A stretch of 64,000 nt of DNA from Oscillatoria sp. CS-180 (GTDB lineage Bacteria; Cyanobacteriota; Cyanobacteriia; Phormidesmidales; Phormidesmidaceae): NCBI RefSeq assembly GCF_028330965.1, contig NZ_JAQMUB010000021.1, positions 1 through 64,000 on the forward strand. The letters are read 5' to 3'. The position numbers were made by a program, and so were the translations under genes. Below the pieces are notes generated by a model. It was not told where the DNA came from. It did not search any database and was given only the letters and a program-made list of their open reading frames with translations. Of this stretch, positions 8,760-17,774 are shown in pieces. Positions within the stretch are counted from its first letter, which is position 1. Each line of letters starts with the position of its first letter.

Positions 8760-8935
8760 TCAAAATTAAGGCGGATCAGTTTTCCCAGTGTTTTGAATGG
8801 TGAGCCTATAGCGGCGTGCATTCGAGTCAAACATATCCCATTTCCTGTTCTCTATTCCCTGCTTCCTTAAGACACTGAGATGAGACTTGACCAAGCTGCA
8901 CAAGGCTATATTTCTGCGGTAGTGTACCAGTGACC
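8760..8935 (+). repeat. Foldback repeat interrupted by a MITE-like element (filled site)
   Basis: The outer parts (8760-8808 and 8909-8935) match the uninterrupted repeat at 1729-1809: TTCAAAA...TTTTGAA, then GAGCCTA, and after the insert TATTTCTGCGGTAGTGT. Removing the insert plus one TA restores GAGCCTATTTCTGCGGTAGTGT, which differs from the empty site at only two positions in that span. Confidence 0.75.
8809..8908 (+). mobile_element. MITE-like element, family 2, with TA target duplication
   Basis: A 100-base element, TAGCGGCGTGCATTCGAGTC at the left and AGCTGCACAAGGCTA at the right, flanked by TA at 8807-8808 and 8909-8910. The ends form an imperfect inverted repeat of about 24 bases. 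It has no coding capacity and is inserted within a dispersed foldback repeat, between the convergent gcvH and oxidoreductase genes. The TA duplication and hairpin ends fit a non-autonomous element of IS630/Tc1-mariner type. Confidence 0.8.
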
Positions 8936-8942
8936 AGAATCC

Positions 8943-10004
8943 TTAGGTGGCGAACTCTGCAACTGCGATCGCACAGCCGCCGTTATTGAGGGAGTGGGTA
9001 AGCGCCGTCAACACCCTGACTAGCTCTGTACCAACCCGTCCTGAAGATTGACTAGAGACGTTCTGTTGCTGGATGCACTGGATAAAGTGCTGGCAAACTT
9101 CTGCGAGGGGTTCCTGCTGCGGAATAGGAATGCTTTCACGCTGAAGGCCGTTAGGACAAAAGCGATCGCCTTCCACCTCCAATGCTCCCCACTGTAGAAC
9201 TAGGGGCTGTGGCTGCATTTCGTCAAAGATGAGTGTGCCGCGATCGCCCACAACACCTAAACGCCTTTGCTTGTCTGGATTTGCCCAGCTGACGTGCAGC
9301 GTTGCTTGAAAGCCACTGGGATACTGTAACTGTATCCAAACGACATCGGCGATGCCTTGGGAACCATGGGAAAGCTGACTGGATAGAGCACGATTAGGTT
9401 GCAGCCAAGTTTGTCCCTGTGCAGAAACTAATGCGGGTGTTTCCCCGAGCCAATGGTTAAAGATTGCAATGTCGTGAATGGCCAAATCCCACATTGCATC
9501 TACGTCACTGCGAACAGGCCCCAAATTTGTTCGAGTGGCATAGCCATAATGCACATTGCCTAACGCCTTGGTTGAGAGCAGTGATTGACCCTGTGCAACT
9601 ACGGGATGAAATAAGTAGGTATGGTCCACAATGAGCTGACGATCGTGCTCGGCTGCTAGAGCGCACAGCTCATGGCACTCTTGGATAGACAGCGTTAACG
9701 GTTTCTCGACCAAGACGTGCTTATGAGCTTTTAAGGCTGCTTTGACCAACGCATAGTGGGTGGCGGCAGGCGTTGCGATCACGATCGCATCAATATCAGT
9801 TCTGGCTAATACCGTTGTTCCGTCTGTCGCAAGGTCAACGGTGTCGGCTAGCTCAAACTGATTCCGAATCATTGAGTGACGATTAGCGTTGGGTTCCACA
9901 ACCGCCGCAACGTTAACAGTTGAAAGACTCAAAAAATTTCTAAGAAGATGGTTGCCCCATCGCCCGACGCCAAATTGGGCTAATCGAATGCGATCGTTGT
10001 TCAT
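8943..10004 (-). CDS. Gfo/Idh/MocA-family NAD(P)-dependent oxidoreductase
   Basis: A 353-residue cytoplasmic dehydrogenase, probably acting on a sugar or nucleotide-sugar. The N-terminal Rossmann domain has GVGRWG (residues 12-17), and the family's catalytic EKP triad is at 100-102 in HVLVEKPLTL. The C-terminal domain has MWDLAIHDIAIFNHW, where the Asp173 and His177 pair fits the active-site D...H signature. A nearby polysaccharide deacetylase and glycosyltransferase point to a surface-polysaccharide role, but they are transcribed in the opposite direction and the substrate cannot be read from sequence. The start codon is the ATG at 10004. Confidence 0.88.
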   Translation of the reverse strand: MNNDRIRLAQFGVGRWGNHLLRNFLSLSTVNVAAVVEPNANRHSMIRNQFELADTVDLATDGTTVLARTDIDAIVIATPAATHYALVKAALKAHKHVLVEKPLTLSIQECHELCALAAEHDRQLIVDHTYLFHPVVAQGQSLLSTKALGNVHYGYATRTNLGPVRSDVDAMWDLAIHDIAIFNHWLGETPALVSAQGQTWLQPNRALSSQLSHGSQGIADVVWIQLQYPSGFQATLHVSWANPDKQRRLGVVGDRGTLIFDEMQPQPLVLQWGALEVEGDRFCPNGLQRESIPIPQQEPLAEVCQHFIQCIQQQNVSSQSSGRVGTELVRVLTALTHSLNNGGCAIAVAEFAT

Positions 10005-10499
10005 ATACTTTAGACAGAAAATTTCAAGTGGGATTTTGCTTCGTGAACCATGAAGAAATCCAAGGGCTAGGATTGAAAAAAATCTTCAATCTTTGCTAGA
10101 TAATCGCAATCTCTCCTGATATTCAGGGTGCCCAGATTAAGCTGTTGTTCATCCAACGGCTTGGAGAGCCTTTTTTTGGTTGCTAAGGTCTCGGTGCCTG
10201 TTAAACTAAATTCCAAAGGTCTTCAGGATAGTTTTGATTAATCGGTAAGAAACTAATACGCTGAATTTTAGAGGGCAACTTTCTCAAAAGAAAATTCTAT
10301 TGAGCAATCGAGCACCAGCGTTTTAATCTTTTGAGAATATTTTTGAAAATTCACACAACAAAGCTGAGTTGATCTCTAGGGTCATCATCACAGATTCAGC
10401 CTTTGGGATGAGGCAACTTAGCTACCGATATAGTTCAATACTCCAAGGCCTGATAGATGGCGGTGTGTCTATGCACGGTTGCTATCGGCATTTTGAATC
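10005..10499. other. AT-rich intergenic region between divergent genes
   Basis: No gene is seen. It must hold promoters for the oxidoreductase (leftward) and the deacetylase (rightward). There is a short weak hairpin (GGCT...AGCC followed by seven T) near 10163-10180 that could end a small transcript, but the stem is too short to call. Confidence 0.4.
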
Positions 10500-11651
10500 A
10501 TGAAACCAATATTTCGAAAAATTGCTAAGGGAACGAGAGAAATTCCGATTGAATTGAATAGATTTCTCTCGAAAAAGTATCCTGATTTTGTTACCAATAG
10601 TTCTTCAGAAAGCCTGATGAATCAGGTTCCAGTCTTTATGTTTCATACGATTCACTATGAATCGTTCAAGGAACAGTTGGACTATCTAAAACGGAACAAT
10701 TATTCTACGCTTTCCCTTAGAGAGTTTTTAGATTTCCTGAAAGGCAAATATCAACTAACTCAGCCGTCGGTCTTGTTGACGTTTGATGATGGCGAGAAAA
10801 GTTGGTACACCACTGCTTTTCCCCTGCTGAAGGCGTATGGCTTTAGGGCTGTTGGTTTTGTAGTACCACACTATATTCAAGCAAGCCCTGTTGAGCAAAC
10901 CAATACCAAGAACTGGCTCTCCTGGCCAGAACTGATCGAGATGGACGAGTCTGGTGTTTTCGAAATTGAATCTCACAGCTATTACCATTCAAGAATTTTT
11001 GTGAGTTCTAAACTGGTTGACTTCTATCATCCAGGCTTTCCTGATGCATTGACGTTGGATGTGCCCTGGCTTGAAGACCAAGGGCGCTATACCAATACTC
11101 TGAGCTGGGGGACACCGATTTATGAGTGCGCTCCTAGGCTCAAGGGACAGGCTCAATATCGTGATTCAGTAAAAGTCCGGCAGGCTTGTACTGACTGGGT
11201 TGCATCTCAAGGTGGGGAGCGCTTCTTTGAAAACGCTAATTGGCGAAAAGAACTGCTACAGCAATTTCATTTAGCTCAAGAGAATTATGCCTCTGAAAAA
11301 TTGGAGCATTATGAGTTGGATGAGCAGAGAAAATTTCACATGCTAAAGGACCTGACTGTGTCTAGAGAAATCCTTTCGGAAAAATTAAATAGACCAGTTA
11401 ACCACTTGTGCTATCCGTGGGGTGTCGGCAGTGAGGAGGCCGTTTCTCTATCAAAAATAGCGGGGTACTCTAGCAACTTTTGGGTGTCCCTAGATCAGCG
11501 TAACTCTAATTTACCTGACGACTCTCCTTACTACATTCCTCGCTTGAAGGACGACTATCTTTTCAGACTTCCTGGCGACGGAAGGCATTCACTTTGGCGA
11601 ATTTTTCGAACTAAGTTGAAGCGTAGAAGCAAGTCACTAGAAATCTATTAA
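10500..11651 (+). CDS. Polysaccharide deacetylase-family protein (NodB fold)
   Basis: A 383-residue protein of carbohydrate esterase family 4 type, expected to remove N- or O-acetyl groups from a polysaccharide. The metal-binding first motif is LLTFDDGEKS (Asp96, Asp97), and the second is IESHSYYH (His159 and His163). A later HLCYPWGVGSEEAV segment matches the family's third region. There is no clear signal peptide; the N-terminus is basic with no long hydrophobic run, so the site of action is uncertain. An insertion of roughly 200 residues between the second and third motifs makes it longer than minimal family members. The GT2 gene follows 130 bases downstream. No full HIP1 palindrome was seen in this gene, which hints at recent acquisition. 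Confidence 0.8.
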   Translation: MKPIFRKIAKGTREIPIELNRFLSKKYPDFVTNSSSESLMNQVPVFMFHTIHYESFKEQLDYLKRNNYSTLSLREFLDFLKGKYQLTQPSVLLTFDDGEKSWYTTAFPLLKAYGFRAVGFVVPHYIQASPVEQTNTKNWLSWPELIEMDESGVFEIESHSYYHSRIFVSSKLVDFYHPGFPDALTLDVPWLEDQGRYTNTLSWGTPIYECAPRLKGQAQYRDSVKVRQACTDWVASQGGERFFENANWRKELLQQFHLAQENYASEKLEHYELDEQRKFHMLKDLTVSREILSEKLNRPVNHLCYPWGVGSEEAVSLSKIAGYSSNFWVSLDQRNSNLPDDSPYYIPRLKDDYLFRLPGDGRHSLWRIFRTKLKRRSKSLEIY

Positions 11652-11781
11652 CTGCTTATATGAAGACTGTCTGCAATGCCCCTTGCCCAGTCTTGTTTAG
11701 CTGTCGGAAATACGAAACATCAGCCTCCCTATCATCAGTGCAAACAAGCTCCCAACGTGTACTTAAAACAGGGTTTTAAAG

Positions 11782-12894
11782 ATGGCATTAAACACTCAGC
11801 TCCCAAAAGTGACCATCGGTATCATTAATTTCAACGGTAAGTCCAGCCTGCCGAGTACGATAGACGCTGCTAAAGCTTTGAATTATCCTGATTTCAATAT
11901 CGTTGTCGCAGATAATCTGTCTACTGACGGTAGTCAAAAATGGTTGCAGGAACAGCATCCCGGCATAAATTGCTTATGTTTAGATTGCAATCGAGGCCCA
12001 GCTGCAGCTCGAAATGCTATCTTCAAAGCCACCGATGCTGCTTATGTTCTGTTTCTGGATAACGACATCGTGCTTGAGGCAGACACCTTGTCTCGTTTGA
12101 TGCAGGTGATGACGATATCTCCCCGAATTGCTGCGTGTCATCCAGAAATCTGCGATCGCACTGACCTTTTTGTTCATCGCTATAATGGCAGCACCATTCA
12201 CTATCTGGGTGCGCTAATTCCTCGCCCACAGCCTTCTGATAATCGCCCTCAATACGAGCTTTTCGATATCGTTTCAGGAGGTGCACTGTTAGTCAAAAGC
12301 AGTGCTGCTGAAGAAATTGGTTATTTTGACGAGGACTATTTCTTTAATTGGGAAGACGGAGATTTTGTGGCGAGGCTGACACTCGCAGGATACTGGTGTG
12401 TGAATGTGCCGGAGGCTATTGTTCACCATATGCAAAAGCCTCGGGGCACCTCAAAAGCCTATTACATGGTGCGCAATCGCTGGTTTTTCATGCTGAAGCT
12501 CTACGATTGGAAAACGTTGCTTTTGATATCGCCTGCTCTATTGGTCTTTGAGCTTTCTCAAGCTGCATTACTCCTGATTAAAGGTGAGTTTGTCACCTAT
12601 TGGAAAGCAAACTTTGCCGTTCTCCAGAGTCTGCCTCAAATTTTAGAGAAGCGACGGGCGTTTCAAGCCTTGAAAAAGAAGCAGGATAAAGACTGGCTGC
12701 ACGCTGGTGATGTTTACGTCTCCGCTAGCGTCGTCGATGCTCAATCCGTTCTTTCGCGGTTGATGGCAATTGTTTTTAGCCTGTTCTCTGCCTACTGGCG
12801 TCTTGTCAAGCCGCTCTTCAAGAACAATAGAGTGACTCAAAACCTAATGCAGAGCGACTTAGTTCTAGAGAACCCTGGAACATCACAGCGCTGA
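11782..12894 (+). CDS. Family 2 glycosyltransferase
   Basis: A 370-residue inverting glycosyltransferase. The GT-A fold is shown by VTIGIINFNGKSSLPSTI at the start, VVADNLSTDGS (Asp44), the metal-binding DND at 93-95 in YVLFLDNDIVL, and the acceptor-side WEDGDFVARL segment near 190. The C-terminal part has hydrophobic helices (LLLISPALLVFELSQAALLL) and is probably membrane-associated. The FNWEDGDF and YYMVRNRWFFMLK segments resemble rhamnosyltransferase-like members, but the sugar is not determined. It lies downstream of the deacetylase, so the two may belong to one exopolysaccharide locus. A MITE-like element starts 3 bases after the stop. Confidence 0.87.
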   Translation: MALNTQLPKVTIGIINFNGKSSLPSTIDAAKALNYPDFNIVVADNLSTDGSQKWLQEQHPGINCLCLDCNRGPAAARNAIFKATDAAYVLFLDNDIVLEADTLSRLMQVMTISPRIAACHPEICDRTDLFVHRYNGSTIHYLGALIPRPQPSDNRPQYELFDIVSGGALLVKSSAAEEIGYFDEDYFFNWEDGDFVARLTLAGYWCVNVPEAIVHHMQKPRGTSKAYYMVRNRWFFMLKLYDWKTLLLISPALLVFELSQAALLLIKGEFVTYWKANFAVLQSLPQILEKRRAFQALKKKQDKDWLHAGDVYVSASVVDAQSVLSRLMAIVFSLFSAYWRLVKPLFKNNRVTQNLMQSDLVLENPGTSQR

Positions 12895-12897
12895 TCA

Positions 12898-12989
12898 TGG
12901 CGGCATATATTTGAGTCAATCACGCCCCATTCTCTATTCCCTGCTCCCTTAAGATGCTAGATGTATTTAACTAAGCTTGCACAGGGCTA
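12898..12989 (+). mobile_element. MITE-like element, family 2 (third copy, diverged ends)
   Basis: About 92 bases resembling the elements at 3812 and 8809: it shares GCGGCAT...TTTGAGTCAA at the left, CTCTATTCCCTGCTCCCTTAAGA in the centre and TTGCACAGGGCTA at the right. The left terminus is altered (TGGCGG for TAGCGG), and the flanks are CA on both sides rather than TA. Confidence 0.65.
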
Positions 12990-13486
12990 CAGGACCTACG
13001 TGCGATCGCAACCGGTTTAGCATTTATCCCTGAGATCATCTCATCTATCGTCTCGAACATCTTGGCTGGTCGGGGTGCGGTTCCGCATACCGATTTGCAT
13101 TTTCATGCAACGGGTTTGGAGTGTTTTTGCCTGTTTCTACTGAGGTGAGCAGTTCACAATGGCTCTGTACAACACGGAGAGATCCTGGTTGTGCAGGCCA
13201 ATCTTTCATGTCATGGTCTGCCATACCGTAAGCTCTTGCTCCGTGGTATCGGTTACGGTTCATTCAGGTTTGATAGGGTTGAAACCGCTTTGTCGTAAGG
13301 ATCTTGCTGATTCTCCATGAAGCTGTACCTAGTTAACACCATCCATTCCGCGTTTTCTCCAAATTGCAGAGACGTGAAATAGGTGGCTTCTATGTCAGCT
13401 CAAACCGAAGACGGAACAAGTGTTTTCAGCTAGTAGAACCTGAAAAGTCAGAGACACATCGGAACGCAAGACGATAAAGGTGTAGT
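12990..13486. other. Intergenic region before the subtilase gene
   Basis: No supported gene. A 72-codon leftward frame at 13045-13263 has no family features. A small hairpin (GGTGCGG/CCGCATACC) lies near 13075-13092. The promoter of the large subtilase gene should lie in the right half. Confidence 0.4.
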
Positions 13487-16400
13487 ATGTCTACTTTTCA
13501 AAGTTCGCTTGAGCAATCTTCCGATCCATTAGGGTTAGAATCACTTTCTTCATTGGAACAAGCTTTAGCGATTGGGCAAGACTGGGTTGATCAGTTTTTG
13601 TCAGATGCCAACTGGCTTGAGAGCCTTACATTGCCTTTTGGTCAAACTTTTGACTTAGCAGCTGTCGGTGCTCTGTTCCAAGATGTTCTGTCCGGTAATT
13701 GGAGCGCTTTACCGAGCATCGAAATGCGCTCTAGCGACGACATCAATGGAGCAAACGGTGCTTTTGCAGCTACAACCAACACCATTTACTTAGCTGAAGA
13801 TTTTGTTGATCGCTATGCCGACACCCCTGAACTCATTGCAGAAGTCTGGGTAGAAGAACTCGGTCACTTTGTAGACGCCCGTATCAACACTGTGGACAGT
13901 GCAGGAGATGAAGGCGCTATTTTTGCTGCCTTGATTCAAGGACTGACGCTCGATCAAGGTGACCTGGATGCTCTTCTGCATGAGGACGACAGCGTTGTTT
14001 TGAATCTTGATGGACAGGTCGTTGAACTAGAGCAGGCAACACCCGGCGTCAACCCGGCTTTCGATCTCATTGGATTAACGCAACTCCGTAACGACAATGA
14101 CTTCGCGGGCATTGATGGGAGTGGATTCAGCGTTGCTGTGATTGACAGTCGAGTTGATTTTTCTCATCCCGAACTGCAACCTAACTTCAGGGCATTCGTT
14201 AACTTCACAGATGCTGAACAGCCTGATTTTCACGGAACGCACGTGGCTGGAAGCGTGGGCGCTCGCGACGAAAACTTAGGCGTTGCCCCAGATGTGGGAT
14301 TAATTGGTTTGAACGTTTTTCCCAGCAATGCAAACCTAGGTGCTCGCAACGACGATATCTACGATGCGCTGAGCTGGGTACTCGACAACCATGAAGAATA
14401 CAATATCGTCGCAGTCAACATGTCGCTGGGCAGCGGATTTTACTCCTCGGAGTCCCAGGTAATTGGAGACCCCACTCGTGAAATCATCAACCGTCTGGAG
14501 GGCGAAGGCATAACGGTTGTCTCAGCCGGGGGCAACTCTTACAAGGAAACTGAAGTGCAAAATTTCGGTGCCCCTGCTATTTACAGCACATTAGCAGTCG
14601 GGGCGGTTTGGCAAGATGCCTCGGAAAGGAATATCCAATGGGGGTCAGGTGCGATCGACTTCACGACGGGGGCAGATCGAGTCACAAGCTTTACCCAGCG
14701 TTTAGTAGCAGAAAACACTATTTTCGCACCTGGTGCCCTCATCACTAGCACGGTTCCTGGGGGTGATATTGGCTTGAGCGGTGGTACGAGCATGGCATCC
14801 CCCATCGTGGCAGGTGCAGTCGCGCTGATGCAGGAGGCTGCTCAACTGTTTGGAGGACGGCTGTTGACCCCGGCTGAAATCGTAGAGATTATGCGGTCTA
14901 CGGCAGATGACATCTTCGACGGTGACGATGAAGACAACAATGTCAACAACAGTAACGAATCCTATCTGCGTTTGAATATTTACAGCGCAGTTTCTGAAAT
15001 TGAACGGCGATTTCAAGATATTGCACCTACAGGAGATCCCAATGGCACCTTACGAGGCGCTATTATCGGGCCTCGATTGGATGGTTCGCCGGTCAATTCG
15101 GTGCTGGAGGCGATCGGGACGGATGGAGGCAGCACCTCAGTAGGTGATACCGATGTCGATATGATTCGCTTTGAGGTTGACTCCCCTGGTCGGGTCACTT
15201 TGGAACTGGGGACCCACCCCAATACTCCAGATGACTTCGATACTTATCTACGTTTGTTTGACGAAGATGGTCAGGAACTGGCCGCAAATGATGATATCCA
15301 GCCTGGAGTCGAGCAATTTTCTCGGATTACGGCGGATCTGGCTACAGGAACCTATTTTGTTGGCGTCAGCGGATACTTAAACGATGACTATGATCCAACC
15401 GTTGCAGGCAGCGGGGAACCCGGTGACACGGGCAGCTATGCCCTGCAATTGAGTCTGGAAAATGATGATCCAAATGGATTGATTTCGGGAGCGGTTCCCA
15501 TTGTTTTTAGTGACAGCCGTGAACCCGTGGTGAATGGTGGCACGATTGGTTTTGACTATGGGGAACTGGTTGGGGTTGCCGATGTTGACCTCTTCGAAGT
15601 CCGTGTTCCCGATGATGGCATGCTACTGATCGATATCGACACACCGTTTGAAACTGATTTTGTCGATTCTTATCTCAGAATTTTTGATGAGAGCGGTAAT
15701 GAACTGGTTGCCAGTGATGATGATTTGGCTGTAGATATTTCAGGTGAACCGGATGAGTTCACCGATTTTCGATTCCCCGGTCTGGTGTTTGAAGATCCCG
15801 ACGATCGCGACTTTTTCTTTGGACATACAACAGACAGCTTTGTCTCTGGCACGGTTCAAGGGGGAGACGTCTATTACATCGGTGTTTCCGATTTCGATAA
15901 CCAAAACTATGACCCCAACACCTTGAACAATCGCCGCGAAACGGGAGACGGCGGTGCTTATGATCTACACGTTACCTTTGCCAATAACGACCAAAATGGC
16001 AGTATTACTCAAGCTCTAGACGACTCCATCATTCCGCTGCCTGTCACCCAACAGGCTGGCACGATTGGCACTGATACGGACTTTGATAGTGGGCAGGTGT
16101 TTGATGTGGGCGATCGCGACGTTGATTTCGTCAAAATCAATTCGCCTACCGCAGGCATTCTAGAAATTGATATTGACTCCTACTCAGAGCCTAGTATCAG
16201 CGATACAGTTGATGCGGTTGCTTTAATTTTCGATGACCAAGGTAATCTTCTATCCCTCAACGATGACAATGAGGGGTCTTTTGACCCACTGCTTCAGTAC
16301 GAGATTGCCGCCAATACGGACTACTACGTAGCTGTCACTGGGTACGGTAACGAAGATTTTGACCCGTTCCAATTGGCGAGTGGTACACCTGGAGACACGG

Positions 16401-17497
16401 GCGACTATCTCTTCAGTAGCCGTGTGTTACCGCTGAATCAAGTTGGCACGCTGTCTAACGACACTATTGGTGGTGGCTCAATTCAAGCTGTCGGTATAGG
16501 TTCCATCGTTCCTGGCTTCATCGGTCAGGACAATGGATTCTTCCGAGGCCCTGCCGATATTGATATCTTTCGTTTCACGCCGACCCAAAGCGGCATTGTC
16601 AATATTCAAACCCTTACCTTTGATGCCTTTAGTGCAGATACTTTCTTGCGGGTCTTCAATGCCAACGGAGTTGAGATTGCGGCTAATGACGACGCTGACT
16701 TCCTGACGACGGGAAGTGCTGTCAATGTTTCTGTCACGGCTGGCAGCACCTACTATATCGGCGTTAACGGATATAGTCCACAGGCACAAAACTACGATCC
16801 GTTTACCGGAATTGGAGCTGCTCCTGGTGTTCAGGGCGGTTACACTCTCGTTCTGAATCAGTCCTCAACAGCACCGATACCCACGTTTGAAGCTGATGAT
16901 TATCTAGCCTCTAACCCTGACCTGATTCAGGCCTTCGGCTATAACCTTCAAGCGGCAACCGATCACTATCAGCGGTCCGGTCAGTTTGAGGGACGCGCTA
17001 TTGACTTATTCCCGGAAGATCAATACTTCGCTTCCTATAGTGATTTGGCGGCTACTTTTGGCAATAATCCAGTTGCGCTGACCCGCCACTATATCGAACA
17101 TGGTTTTCGTGAAGGGCGTGATCCTTTGCTCAGCTTTGACGGAGGGGCATATATTGCGTCTTATGGGGATCTAATTAATGCTTTTGGCTATAGTCCTGCT
17201 GCAGGTAAGGAGCACTACCGTCGCCAAGGTTATCCCGAGGGACGCAGTATCACCTTCCAAGCGGATGAATACATTGCGTCTTATGGTGACCTGATTCAAA
17301 CGCTTGGATACAACCTAGATGCCGGAACCCAGCACTACATCACTCAAGGCATTTCAGAAAATCGCAGCCCTGACTTGTTCGATGCAGCGAGTTATCTCAA
17401 CCGTTATGCAGACTTGCAGATCGCCTTTGGTACTAATCTGGATGCTGCTACACAGCATTACATTCAGACCGGTTTCTTTGAAGGTCGAATAGCTTAA
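13487..17497 (+). CDS. Large secreted-type subtilisin-family protease with PPC domains and C-terminal repeats
   Basis: A 1336-residue mosaic serine protease. Residues 1-185 form an N-terminal domain with WVEELGHFVDARIN...GDEGAIFAAL (about 121-147), a degenerate metalloprotease-like segment that I recall from other large cyanobacterial calcium-type secreted proteins. The S8 domain (about 195-505) has the full triad, Asp220 in VAVIDSRVD, His249 in FHGTHVAG and Ser435 in GGTSMASP, with oxyanion Asn350. Next come about four PPC-type beta domains (about 545-1125), each with a D.D..RF or D.D.F start and a Y.VGV.GY strand, rich in Asp. Residues about 1134-1336 hold five 40-residue repeats of Y.ASYGDLI.AFG.N...HY...G..EGR type. 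There is no Sec signal peptide, so type I export is plausible. The probable terminator follows at 17547. Confidence 0.9.
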   Translation: MSTFQSSLEQSSDPLGLESLSSLEQALAIGQDWVDQFLSDANWLESLTLPFGQTFDLAAVGALFQDVLSGNWSALPSIEMRSSDDINGANGAFAATTNTIYLAEDFVDRYADTPELIAEVWVEELGHFVDARINTVDSAGDEGAIFAALIQGLTLDQGDLDALLHEDDSVVLNLDGQVVELEQATPGVNPAFDLIGLTQLRNDNDFAGIDGSGFSVAVIDSRVDFSHPELQPNFRAFVNFTDAEQPDFHGTHVAGSVGARDENLGVAPDVGLIGLNVFPSNANLGARNDDIYDALSWVLDNHEEYNIVAVNMSLGSGFYSSESQVIGDPTREIINRLEGEGITVVSAGGNSYKETEVQNFGAPAIYSTLAVGAVWQDASERNIQWGSGAIDFTTGADRVTSFTQRLVAENTIFAPGALITSTVPGGDIGLSGGTSMASPIVAGAVALMQEAAQLFGGRLLTPAEIVEIMRSTADDIFDGDDEDNNVNNSNESYLRLNIYSAVSEIERRFQDIAPTGDPNGTLRGAIIGPRLDGSPVNSVLEAIGTDGGSTSVGDTDVDMIRFEVDSPGRVTLELGTHPNTPDDFDTYLRLFDEDGQELAANDDIQPGVEQFSRITADLATGTYFVGVSGYLNDDYDPTVAGSGEPGDTGSYALQLSLENDDPNGLISGAVPIVFSDSREPVVNGGTIGFDYGELVGVADVDLFEVRVPDDGMLLIDIDTPFETDFVDSYLRIFDESGNELVASDDDLAVDISGEPDEFTDFRFPGLVFEDPDDRDFFFGHTTDSFVSGTVQGGDVYYIGVSDFDNQNYDPNTLNNRRETGDGGAYDLHVTFANNDQNGSITQALDDSIIPLPVTQQAGTIGTDTDFDSGQVFDVGDRDVDFVKINSPTAGILEIDIDSYSEPSISDTVDAVALIFDDQGNLLSLNDDNEGSFDPLLQYEIAANTDYYVAVTGYGNEDFDPFQLASGTPGDTGDYLFSSRVLPLNQVGTLSNDTIGGGSIQAVGIGSIVPGFIGQDNGFFRGPADIDIFRFTPTQSGIVNIQTLTFDAFSADTFLRVFNANGVEIAANDDADFLTTGSAVNVSVTAGSTYYIGVNGYSPQAQNYDPFTGIGAAPGVQGGYTLVLNQSSTAPIPTFEADDYLASNPDLIQAFGYNLQAATDHYQRSGQFEGRAIDLFPEDQYFASYSDLAATFGNNPVALTRHYIEHGFREGRDPLLSFDGGAYIASYGDLINAFGYSPAAGKEHYRRQGYPEGRSITFQADEYIASYGDLIQTLGYNLDAGTQHYITQGISENRSPDLFDAASYLNRYADLQIAFGTNLDAATQHYIQTGFFEGRIA

Positions 17498-17546
17498 GTC
17501 GCCGCGCTATAGGTGCATCTCTAAACAAAATGTAGGTCTGATTTGG

Positions 17547-17578
17547 CCTCCCTGCTCCTTAAATAGTGGGCAGGGAGG
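17547..17578 (+). terminator. Hairpin after the subtilase gene
   Basis: CCTCCCTGC (17547-17555) pairs perfectly with GCAGGGAGG (17570-17578). The following bases (AATCATTTT) give only a weak T-run, so efficiency is uncertain. Confidence 0.6.
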
Positions 17579-17774
17579 AATCATTTTCGGTCGGTTTGAT
17601 GCAATGACGAACTATAAATGAGAAACCGAGTGGGCGACGCGAAAGTTTCGGGAGGACTGTTACGATAAATTCTTCAAGGGTCTCCTGAGTGCAATAGAGT
17701 ATGGCTCAGCTAGACTCAGCGAATAAATCCACCCGGCTGGTGCTTGGGAAACTCAGCGAGAAGGAGCAACCTCT

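Noticed and set aside
10163-10180. Weak hairpin with seven T residues
   Set aside because: The stem is only four base pairs, so a terminator or small RNA end cannot be supported.
13045-13263. 72-codon leftward frame before the subtilase gene
   Set aside because: It has low-complexity polar composition, no ribosome site and no family pattern.
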